Assembly (NCBI GenBank): GCA_903930085.1
Contig: CAIYXD010000318.1
Coordinates: 1-5,358, forward strand
Reading direction: 5' to 3'
Length of the DNA: 5,358 nucleotides
Origin: an uncultured Flavobacteriia bacterium
GTDB taxonomy: Bacteria; Bacteroidota; Bacteroidia; Flavobacteriales_D; Crocinitomicaceae
Positions 1-4,926 of the stretch are shown one piece after another. A model generated the notes under the pieces. It worked only from the letters and a program-made list of their open reading frames with translations, made no database searches and was not told the DNA's origin. Each line of letters starts with the position of its first letter. Within the stretch, counting starts at the first letter, position 1. The translations under genes were made by a program, and so were the position numbers.

Positions 1-204
1 AAAATAATTGTAACCTGCGGTGCGCCATTTATTCCACAAGCATTATTGGATCAATTAAAAATTGGTGGAATCATGGTAATTCCAATTGGAGAAGGCGAGG
101 AGCAACTCATGAAACGTGTTGTGAAAGTTTCTGAAACAGAATATGTAACGGATGAATTCGGAACGTTTAAATTTGTTCCAATGCTCGAGCAAGTAGTTAA
201 ATAG
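1..204 (+). CDS. pcm: Protein-L-isoaspartate O-methyltransferase, C-terminal 67 residues (5' end outside window)
   Basis: Frame 1 is open from the first base to a TAG at 202-204. The 67 residues match the C-terminal third of the PCMT family. A strand ending VTCGAP is followed by IPQALLDQLKIGG, the family's conserved 'P..L..QL..GG..V.P.G' stretch (here GGIMVIPIGEGEEQ). The usual closing strands follow, ending in FKFVPML. The enzyme transfers a methyl group from S-adenosylmethionine to isoaspartyl residues in aged proteins, starting their repair, and acts in the cytoplasm. The SAM-binding motifs lie upstream, outside the window, so they cannot be checked. The next gene starts 95 bases downstream and I see no convincing terminator hairpin between them, so some read-through is possible. 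The family assignment is recognition from memory and is fairly secure. Confidence 0.88.
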   Translation, partial: KIIVTCGAPFIPQALLDQLKIGGIMVIPIGEGEEQLMKRVVKVSETEYVTDEFGTFKFVPMLEQVVK

Positions 205-250
205 TATTCTTATCTCTCAAGTAATTTCTTTATCCTTTTTGTCACCTTTT

Positions 251-268
251 TAAGTACGTTAACACTTA
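251..268. promoter_or_regulatory. Inverted repeat TAAGT-N8-ACTTA upstream of the sigma-factor gene
   Basis: Two perfect 5-base arms (251-255 and 264-268) flank an 8-base spacer that contains the palindrome GTTAAC (258-263). The site lies 31 bases before the sigma-factor start, where an operator or promoter would be expected. No TAnnTTTG element is visible in 205-299, so the gene may use a non-housekeeping promoter, possibly an autoregulated ECF promoter. Arms this short in AT-rich DNA can occur by chance. Confidence 0.25.
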
Positions 269-284
269 CTCTTAAAGAAGCAAA

Positions 285-294
285 TAGTGCACTA
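285..294. promoter_or_regulatory. 10-bp perfect palindrome TAGTGCACTA just upstream of the sigma-factor start
   Basis: TAGTGCACTA is its own reverse complement and ends 5 bases before the ATG at 300. It occupies the position of the ribosome-binding site, where no Shine-Dalgarno sequence is seen. It could be a dimeric repressor site within the transcript start region. Its first three bases are an in-frame TAG, which rules out an upstream start for the sigma factor. A regulatory role is inferred from symmetry and position only. Confidence 0.3.
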
Positions 295-299
295 ACAGA

Positions 300-809
300 A
301 TGACAAAAAAGAAACAGTTTATGGAATTGTACGAACCTGTGCACGGGAATTTCGAACGATTTTGTAAATCACGTTCTTATGGCGTTTGTGATTTTAACGA
401 TTTAATGCATGATACCTTGATTATTGCTTTTGAGCAGTTTGATTCCTTGAAAAATAGAGAAGTATTTTTATCGTTTCTCTTTAGTATCACAAATAAGGTA
501 CATGCCAATTTTAGAAGAAAAAACAAACCCAGCACATTTTCTGATGTAAAAGGAGTGGAAAACACCCAAGATCATTCTTTTTCCGCAGAAAAGAACTTCC
601 AACATGATGAACTGTATGAAGCGCTCAATACGCTTTCATTGGAATACCGTAATTGTATTATTCTGTTTGAAATTGCTGGATTCTCACTAAAGGAAACAGC
701 TGAAATTCAAGAGTGTACAGTTGACGCGGTAAAACAACGATTGTCAAGAGGACGAAAAAAACTGTTGGAGGCATTGTCAGAAAGCAAGACTAAAACAATT
801 ATAGTATGA
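300..809 (+). CDS. ECF-type (sigma-70 family) RNA polymerase sigma factor
   Basis: This 169-residue protein has the size and two-domain plan of an ECF sigma factor, which redirects RNA polymerase to a small regulon. Region 2 spans about residues 8-75: LYEPVHGNFERFC, then DFNDLMHDTLIIAFEQF (the usual 'DLvQevfl.a...f'), then FLSFLFSITNKVHANFRRK. A polar linker covers about 76-102. Region 4 spans about 103-157, with the helix-turn-helix at FSLKETAEIQECTVDAVKQR followed by LSRGRKKL. The ATG at 300 is the first possible start because TAG at 285-287 is in frame; a second Met at residue 8 is a less likely alternative. The stop codon overlaps the start of the next gene (ATGA, 806-809), so the two are almost certainly co-transcribed and translationally coupled, as sigma/anti-sigma pairs often are. 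The regulon and the signal are unknown. Confidence 0.9.
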   Translation: MTKKKQFMELYEPVHGNFERFCKSRSYGVCDFNDLMHDTLIIAFEQFDSLKNREVFLSFLFSITNKVHANFRRKNKPSTFSDVKGVENTQDHSFSAEKNFQHDELYEALNTLSLEYRNCIILFEIAGFSLKETAEIQECTVDAVKQRLSRGRKKLLEALSESKTKTIIV

Positions 810-1984
810 AAGAATTGGATTTAGATAAATTACTAAAGGAAAAGCGTGAGGAACCATCAACGGTTTCTATTTCAGCAGTTAATTCATGGTTGAAAGGTGG
901 AGTTATTTTCGTTGGATTATTTGCTTCTTTAAAATGGTTATTCACTAAAAAAATGTGGCTTATGTTAACTAGTATCACTTCAATTTCCATTGCTACGATT
1001 GTGGCAATTGTGCACTTAAATTCGAGCGTGCCAAATTCAGAAAAAACAATTCGAAAAAAAACTCAGGAGCATAAAATGGTACGTGCTGAATTTAAACAAA
1101 AAATAATTGCACCGAATAAACAGCTGAATAGCAAAGTAGTAGATAAAATTGTTATGAATGAGGTGGTTAAATTGAATAAATTGTCACCAGTTCCACTTTT
1201 CATAGAACACGAAATGAATTCAATTGAACCTCTTAAATCCAACAGGCAAATTGGTATTAAAAACAACCAAGCAAAAGATCAGTTTAAACGAATAGATGCA
1301 AATGGATTTGTTCATTTCACACTCGTAAAAGGAACGAGTTACTCTATTCAAAATACAATTGCAGATGAAGATGGAGAACCACTTTTGGAGTATTCGATCA
1401 AAAATGGAACCTTATATTTAAATAGTGCCAATGATAACAACGCTTCAGATTTAATAATAACTGTAGTTGATTTAGTTGAAATTAAGTTAAATGGTTTTTG
1501 TGAAATCGTTACTAATTCAACCTATCAATCTAATGATTTAGAGATTGAAGCAAATGGTTGCGTCAATATGAACATCGATTTAAATGTTAATAATCTTGAA
1601 ATTGAGATGAACGGTGAAACAAAAGGAATATTAAACCTTAAAAGCAATAATTTTGAATTTGAAAGTAACGGATTTAATGATGTGCAAATTGAATGTGATT
1701 GTGAGGAAAGTAGAATTGAAGTAACTGGCTTTTCAAAGATTAAATTTATTGGGACATCTACTGTTACAATGATGGATATAAATGGAGAGTCCAAAATATC
1801 CGCTGAAGAATTTGCTTCGCGAGAATTATATTTGAAGATGAGTGGATTTAATAAAAAGCTTGAAACAGAAGTTTCGTCTAATTTAGAAGCTGAAATATCG
1901 GGCGAAAACACTGTTGTAATCACCGGGTCACCTGAAATTATAAATAAAGAAGTGTCCAAAGGATCTAAGCTTAAAATTAAATAG
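806..1984 (+). CDS. Membrane-anchored DUF2807/head-GIN-like repeat protein, candidate anti-sigma partner
   Basis: The 392-residue product has three parts. (1) Residues 1-30 are a short polar tail (MKELDLDKLLKEKREEP), similar in style to cytoplasmic tails of Bacteroidota proteins encoded beside ECF sigma factors. (2) Hydrophobic stretches lie at about 31-47 and 51-70. The second, with no charged residue, is the best membrane segment; the first may be amphipathic or form a hairpin with it. A basic, Asn/Lys-rich linker runs to about 155. (3) Residues about 158-392 resemble the DUF2807 (head GIN) domain: FKRIDANGFVHFTLVKG at the start, then eight rungs of 19-21 residues of the type LEIEMNG, and a closing ITGSPEI...G strand. 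This fold is expected to be an all-beta solenoid. The gene overlaps the sigma gene by 4 bases. I infer a transmembrane regulator with a periplasmic sensor or adhesive domain. There is no cleavable signal peptide or lipobox. A plain surface protein with no sigma-binding role is the alternative. Confidence 0.8.
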   Translation: MKELDLDKLLKEKREEPSTVSISAVNSWLKGGVIFVGLFASLKWLFTKKMWLMLTSITSISIATIVAIVHLNSSVPNSEKTIRKKTQEHKMVRAEFKQKIIAPNKQLNSKVVDKIVMNEVVKLNKLSPVPLFIEHEMNSIEPLKSNRQIGIKNNQAKDQFKRIDANGFVHFTLVKGTSYSIQNTIADEDGEPLLEYSIKNGTLYLNSANDNNASDLIITVVDLVEIKLNGFCEIVTNSTYQSNDLEIEANGCVNMNIDLNVNNLEIEMNGETKGILNLKSNNFEFESNGFNDVQIECDCEESRIEVTGFSKIKFIGTSTVTMMDINGESKISAEEFASRELYLKMSGFNKKLETEVSSNLEAEISGENTVVITGSPEIINKEVSKGSKLKIK

Positions 1985-1996
1985 AGCGAACCGTTT

Positions 1997-2036
1997 AAAA
2001 ACAAAAAAGAAGCCCTAAAGCTTCTTTTTTGTTTTT
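1997..2036. terminator. Bidirectional intrinsic terminator between the GIN-like gene and trxB
   Basis: A perfect 17-bp inverted repeat has arms at 1997-2013 and 2020-2036 and a 6-base loop (CCTAAA). The distal part of each arm is A- or T-rich, so both transcripts end the stem in a U-rich run. It starts 12 bases after the stop codon of the GIN-like gene. It lies 39 bases beyond the stop codon of the convergent trxB, so it suits both genes. The GC-containing base of the stem (GAAGC/GCTTC) next to the loop is typical of Bacteroidota terminators. Confidence 0.9.
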
Positions 2037-2075
2037 CCAAAATCCCGAATTCCGAATCCAAAATCCCCAATCCCC
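2037..2075. repeat. Degenerate heptanucleotide tandem repeat (5 units plus 4 bases)
   Basis: The 39 bases divide exactly into 7-base units: CCAAAAT, CCCGAAT, TCCGAAT, CCAAAAT, CCCCAAT, then CCCC. Every complete unit ends in AAT, and every unit has C at its second position. The array begins on the base after the terminator stem and ends on the base before the trxB stop codon. It lies in the 3' untranslated region of trxB and encodes nothing on its own. Short heptanucleotide arrays between genes are known in some cyanobacteria and appear in some Bacteroidota; whether this one belongs to a dispersed family cannot be seen from one copy. Confidence 0.75.
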
Positions 2076-3026
2076 TTAATGTCCTAACGCTGCCAAGTAT
2101 CTTTCTGCATCCAGCGCCGCCATACAGCCAGTTCCAGCTGCAGTAATTGCTTGTCTGTATGTTTTGTCCGCCGCATCTCCTGCAACAAATACTCCTGCAA
2201 CATTTGTTTTGGATGTTCCAGGTTGCTCGTATTTTATGTAACCCGTTTCATCCAGATTAATAAAGTCTTTGAAAATTTCCGTATTTGGTTGGTGACCAAT
2301 AGCTACAAAGAATCCAGTACATGGAATGATTTTTTCCTCACCCGTTTTACTGTTTTTAACGTGTGCTCCAGTTACAACATTTCCATCGCCTAAAACTTCA
2401 ACCGTGTCTGTACTAAATAAAATCTCAATATTTTTGGTGTTTTTAACACGTTCCGCCATGATTTTAGAAGCTCTAAATTCTTCTTTTCGCACAAGCATCG
2501 TAACTTTTGTGCATAATTTAGAAAGGTAATGCGCTTCTTCGCAAGCAGAATCACCAGCACCAACAATTACCGTTTCTTGTCCGCGGTAGAAAAAACCATC
2601 GCAAACAGCGCAAGCAGAAACGCCGCCGCCAAGTTGTAAGTATTTTTGTTCACTTTCTAATCCGAGGTATTTTGCAGACGCACCAGTAGAAATAATTATA
2701 GTATTTGCATGGATTTCATGTCCTTCTTCTGTCCAGCATTTGTGCACAGCACCTGAAAAATCAACTTTCGTAATAAAACCAAATCGCACATCTGTTTCAA
2801 AACGTTTTGCTTGCGCTTCTAATTGCACCATCATTTCCGGTCCAGAAATTCCGTCCGGATAACCTGGGAAATTTTCCACTTCATTTGTCGTTGTTAATTG
2901 TCCGCCAGGTTGCATTCCTTGATACATAACAGGTTTCATATCCGCTCTAGCAGCGTAAATTGCGGCAGTGTAACCAGCAGGTCCAGAACCGATAATCAAA
3001 CAATTTACTTTTTCAATTTCACTCAT
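2076..3026 (-). CDS. trxB: Thioredoxin-disulfide reductase (NADPH, FAD)
   Basis: The 316-residue product is full length for low-molecular-weight bacterial thioredoxin reductase, which passes electrons from NADPH through FAD and a dithiol to thioredoxin in the cytoplasm. The FAD-binding GSGPAG is at residues 13-18, followed by YTAAIYAARA. The redox-active CAVC is at 139-142, within ACAVCDGFFYRG. The NADPH-domain dinucleotide motif GAGDSA is at 156-161. The phosphate-binding stretch is VRKEEFRA at 179-186, where E. coli has HRRDGFRA; the arginines at 180 and 185 are kept, so NADPH use is expected. The second FAD motif GVFVAGDAAD is at 278-287, and the end RQAITAAGTGCMAALDAERYL is canonical. The ATG at 3026 gives the usual short lead before the first beta strand. 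No Shine-Dalgarno sequence is seen. The gene is monocistronic in the window, convergent with the GIN-like gene and divergent from the helicase. No trxA lies nearby. Confidence 0.97.
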   Translation of the reverse strand: MSEIEKVNCLIIGSGPAGYTAAIYAARADMKPVMYQGMQPGGQLTTTNEVENFPGYPDGISGPEMMVQLEAQAKRFETDVRFGFITKVDFSGAVHKCWTEEGHEIHANTIIISTGASAKYLGLESEQKYLQLGGGVSACAVCDGFFYRGQETVIVGAGDSACEEAHYLSKLCTKVTMLVRKEEFRASKIMAERVKNTKNIEILFSTDTVEVLGDGNVVTGAHVKNSKTGEEKIIPCTGFFVAIGHQPNTEIFKDFINLDETGYIKYEQPGTSKTNVAGVFVAGDAADKTYRQAITAAGTGCMAALDAERYLAALGH

Positions 3027-3064
3027 GTTTTACTATTTTAAATAAGGTATTCTATTTATGTATG

Positions 3065-3087
3065 CTTAAAAAGATTACTTTTTTAAG
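3065..3087 (-). promoter_or_regulatory. Hairpin at the predicted 5' end of the trxB mRNA
   Basis: The arms 3065-3073 (CTTAAAAAG on +) and 3078-3087 (CTTTTTTAAG) pair over 9 bp with one bulged T around an ATTA loop. If trxB transcription starts a few bases after the -7 element at 3102-3095, this stem forms the very first part of an approximately 63-base leader. Such 5' stems are known to protect mRNAs from decay. It could equally be an attenuator, but its U-rich tail is too short to be a convincing terminator. Its function is inferred. Confidence 0.35.
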
Positions 3088-3094
3088 TCACTTA

Positions 3095-3124
3095 CAAAAA
3101 TAATTTTTTTATCGCGAATAAAAA
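3095..3124 (-). promoter_or_regulatory. trxB: Candidate trxB promoter with upstream inverted repeat
   Basis: Read on the minus strand, TATTTTTG (3102 down to 3095) fits the Bacteroidota -7 consensus TAnnTTTG and lies about 70 bases before the trxB ATG. Three bases upstream of it is an inverted repeat with 7-base arms, TTTTTAT-N5-ATAAAAA (3106-3112 and 3118-3124; the spacer on + is CGCGA). No clear TTTG/TTG -33 element is visible at the usual distance, so the promoter may be weak or activator-dependent. The same arrangement occurs before the helicase. Confidence 0.5.
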
Positions 3125-3139
3125 GAATAAAAATGCATC

Positions 3140-3154
3140 AGATTAGCATAATCT
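3140..3154. repeat. Small perfect inverted repeat AGATTA-GCA-TAATCT
   Basis: Six-base arms at 3140-3145 and 3149-3154 enclose GCA. The site lies upstream of the candidate trxB promoter. It has no T-tract, so it is not a terminator. It might be a protein-binding site, or chance in AT-rich DNA. Confidence 0.25.
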
Positions 3155-3315
3155 AAAAATCAACAAAAAATATCTGCTTCTTCAAAAAAAGAAAAAAGAA
3201 GTAATCCTTTATCTTAAACTATTGAAAAAGAACGACTACAAAAAATAAATAAAACCAAGCGGTCTTAAAAAAAGCTAAAAAGAAACCTTAATCAGTCTTA
3301 CTCGGATAATAAATT

Positions 3316-3345
3316 TTTTATTTCGAATAAAAGGCGGTATTTTTG
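3316..3345 (+). promoter_or_regulatory. Candidate helicase promoter with upstream inverted repeat
   Basis: TATTTTTG at 3338-3345 matches the Bacteroidota -7 consensus TAnnTTTG. It would start transcription near 3350, leaving a leader of about 19 bases before the ATG at 3369. The inverted repeat TTTTAT-N5-ATAAAA (arms 3316-3321 and 3327-3332, spacer TTCGA) ends 5 bases upstream of the -7 element. It therefore lies in the spacer and -33 region, where a bound protein would block polymerase. A standard TTTG -33 element is not obvious. Confidence 0.55.
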
Positions 3346-3368
3346 TAGCCCATTTTGGCAGAAATAGA

Positions 3369-4880
3369 ATGATAGACACAGAGTTATACGAAGCAAAAAC
3401 ACTTTACCCTTTTCAAGCAAAAACTGTTCATTCTATAGTAGAAGAGCTTGAGAAAAACGGGAAGAATTTCAATCTTCTTTTTCAACTTCCAACAGGAGGA
3501 GGGAAGACGGTTATTTTTTCTGAAATCGCTAAGAAATTTATTGAAAAAACAAATGAAAAGGTATTGATTCTGACACACAGAATTGAATTGTCGGTTCAAA
3601 CTTCCAAGCAATTACATGCAATTGGAGTAAACAATAAGGTAATCAATAGCGATGTCAAGAAAATTGACAACCAAGACGAATTCAATTGTTTTATTGCAAT
3701 GGTAGAAACATTGAATAACCGTTTAAATGAAGATGAAAATTTCATTGAAAATGTGGGTTTGGTGATTGTAGATGAGGCGCATTACAACAGTTTTAGAAAG
3801 ATTTTTCAATTTTACGAAGGTGGTAATATTCTCGGTGTAACTGCCACGCCATTGAGCAGTAACAAAGCACTTCCGTTAAATGACAATTACAATAAATTGA
3901 TTGTTGGCGAAAGTATTTCTTCTTTAATTGAAAGTGGTTATTTAGCTGATGCAGAAACGTATACGTACGATGTGAACCTGCATGGTTTAAAAATCGGTTC
4001 GAATGGCGATTTCACAGTAAGTAGCTCCGATCAGGTTTACGGAAATTTTTTCATGCAAGAAAAACTACTTTTTGCGTATGAAGAAGTTGCAGTTGGAAAT
4101 AAAACACTCATTTTCAATTCCGGAATTGATACCTCTTTACGGGTGGAAGAAACGTTCAAAAAACGCGGTTATAACATACGGCATTTAGATTCAACCTTTA
4201 GCGATAAAGACAGAAAAGATGTTTTGAGATGGTTTAAAACTTCACCAGATGCCATATTGAGTTCTGTTGGGATTCTAACTACAGGATTTGATGAGCCTAC
4301 CGTTCAGACGATTATTTTAAATCGTGCTACAAGATCATTGACACTTTATCACCAGATGATTGGAAGAGGTTCCCGAAAATTACCGAACAAGGATCAGTTC
4401 AAATTAATTGATTTAGGAAACAATGTTCGGCGTTTTGGATTTTGGCAGGATTATTTGAACTGGCAAGATGCGTTCCGCTTTCCCGATCGTTTTTTAGAAT
4501 CCCGATTAACGGAAAATGACGACTTGGAATTTGAGGTGGAATTTGAATTCTCCAAACCAATGAAAGAACTCATGGATACGAGTGTTTTAGATAAATTCAA
4601 TATCAAGCAAACGTATTACAACTGTTTAGAAAATGGTATTAAGGGTAAAGAAGCGGTTGATCTTTCGATGGAAAATCATTTCGTAATTATCCGCGATGCT
4701 GCAACAGATTTTTACCATGCTCTGGAATTGTTGAATTATTTGGAAGAACATATTGAATATAGGTTGAAGCACTACACAAAATGCATTTCCAAAAGCACGC
4801 CGAACTATTTGAAATATTTGATTGAAACCTATACTAGACAATTGCGCCAAAAATTGCGTGAAGTATTGGAGGACGAGTAA
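3369..4880 (+). CDS. SF2 DEAH-box helicase (SSL2/type III restriction Res-like), flavobacterial family of unknown role
   Basis: The 503-residue protein carries a complete superfamily 2 helicase core. Motifs are an entry motif LYPFQAKTV (12-20), Walker A PTGGGKT (41-47), Ia LILTHR (66-71), Walker B VDEAH (134-138), TATP (158-161), motif IV TLIFNSG (246-252), motif V LTTGFDEP (303-310) and motif VI QMIGRGSR (329-336). All expected catalytic residues, including the arginine finger region, are present, so ATP-driven translocation on nucleic acid is expected. The core resembles SSL2/RecQ-like and Res-subunit enzymes. No nuclease, methylase or specificity domain is present and no restriction genes are adjacent, so I do not call it a restriction subunit. 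Residues about 380-503 are a charged, largely helical C-terminal extension with no motif I recognise. From memory, full-length relatives are widespread in Flavobacteriia, which suggests a chromosomal DNA or RNA maintenance role. The ATG at 3369 lies just downstream of a good -7 element; there is no clear Shine-Dalgarno sequence. Confidence 0.92.
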   Translation: MIDTELYEAKTLYPFQAKTVHSIVEELEKNGKNFNLLFQLPTGGGKTVIFSEIAKKFIEKTNEKVLILTHRIELSVQTSKQLHAIGVNNKVINSDVKKIDNQDEFNCFIAMVETLNNRLNEDENFIENVGLVIVDEAHYNSFRKIFQFYEGGNILGVTATPLSSNKALPLNDNYNKLIVGESISSLIESGYLADAETYTYDVNLHGLKIGSNGDFTVSSSDQVYGNFFMQEKLLFAYEEVAVGNKTLIFNSGIDTSLRVEETFKKRGYNIRHLDSTFSDKDRKDVLRWFKTSPDAILSSVGILTTGFDEPTVQTIILNRATRSLTLYHQMIGRGSRKLPNKDQFKLIDLGNNVRRFGFWQDYLNWQDAFRFPDRFLESRLTENDDLEFEVEFEFSKPMKELMDTSVLDKFNIKQTYYNCLENGIKGKEAVDLSMENHFVIIRDAATDFYHALELLNYLEEHIEYRLKHYTKCISKSTPNYLKYLIETYTRQLRQKLREVLEDE

Positions 4881-4903
4881 ATTAGATTCGACAATCTAAA
4901 TTA
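4878..4903. terminator. Weak hairpin overlapping the helicase stop codon, possible terminator
   Basis: Arms at 4878-4888 and 4893-4903 pair over 11 positions with one A-A mismatch around a CGAC loop. The inner 7 bp (TTAGATT/AATCTAA) are perfect. The left arm includes the TAA stop. The stem is AT-rich and lacks a following T-run on either strand, so it is at best a weak terminator. The 46-base gap between the two convergent stop codons shows no better candidate. Confidence 0.35.
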
Positions 4904-4926
4904 TACTGACACTGCAGCTTATTGGA

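Larger units (their letters stand above)
3027..3368. other. 342-bp AT-rich divergent intergenic region without a gene
   Basis: This stretch separates the divergent starts of trxB and the helicase. I find no convincing coding sequence or structured RNA in it. It holds a candidate promoter at each end (each given separately), a hairpin in the predicted trxB leader, and a small perfect inverted repeat at 3140-3154. About 3155-3300 is purine-rich on the + strand (runs of A and AAG). That part shows nothing further I can name. Confidence 0.7.

Noticed and set aside
1525..2070. A 181-codon open frame on the minus strand antisense to the GIN-like gene
   Set aside because: It is the complement of the repetitive GIN-like coding region and crosses the terminator and the heptamer array. 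Its product is a low-complexity Ser/Leu/Ile/Phe string without domain character. The + strand protein is clearly the real one.
2490..2492. Loss of the HRR NADPH-phosphate motif in TrxB (VRK at residues 179-181), suggesting changed cofactor use
   Set aside because: Arg180 and the downstream Arg185 of the motif are retained, and V-R-(R/K) variants are common in TrxB outside the proteobacteria. Cofactor change is not supported.
2151..2529. Two short + strand open frames inside trxB
   Set aside because: trxB is unmistakable in the opposite frame over this stretch; these frames have no family character and no start context.
3175..3205. CTTCTT...AAGAAG as a terminator or structured RNA in the divergent intergenic region
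   Set aside because: The arms are only six bases, the loop is a long A-run, and no gene ends there. It is best explained by purine-rich low complexity.
3384..3611. A 75-codon minus-strand frame inside the helicase gene (a similar one lies at 4626-4850)
   Set aside because: Both overlap conserved helicase sequence entirely and their products look like random antisense translation rich in Phe, Ile and Cys.
3369..4880. Helicase as part of a type III restriction or defence island
   Set aside because: The Res-like similarity is limited to the shared SF2 core. There is no endonuclease motif, no mod gene, no integrase and no other defence gene in the window.
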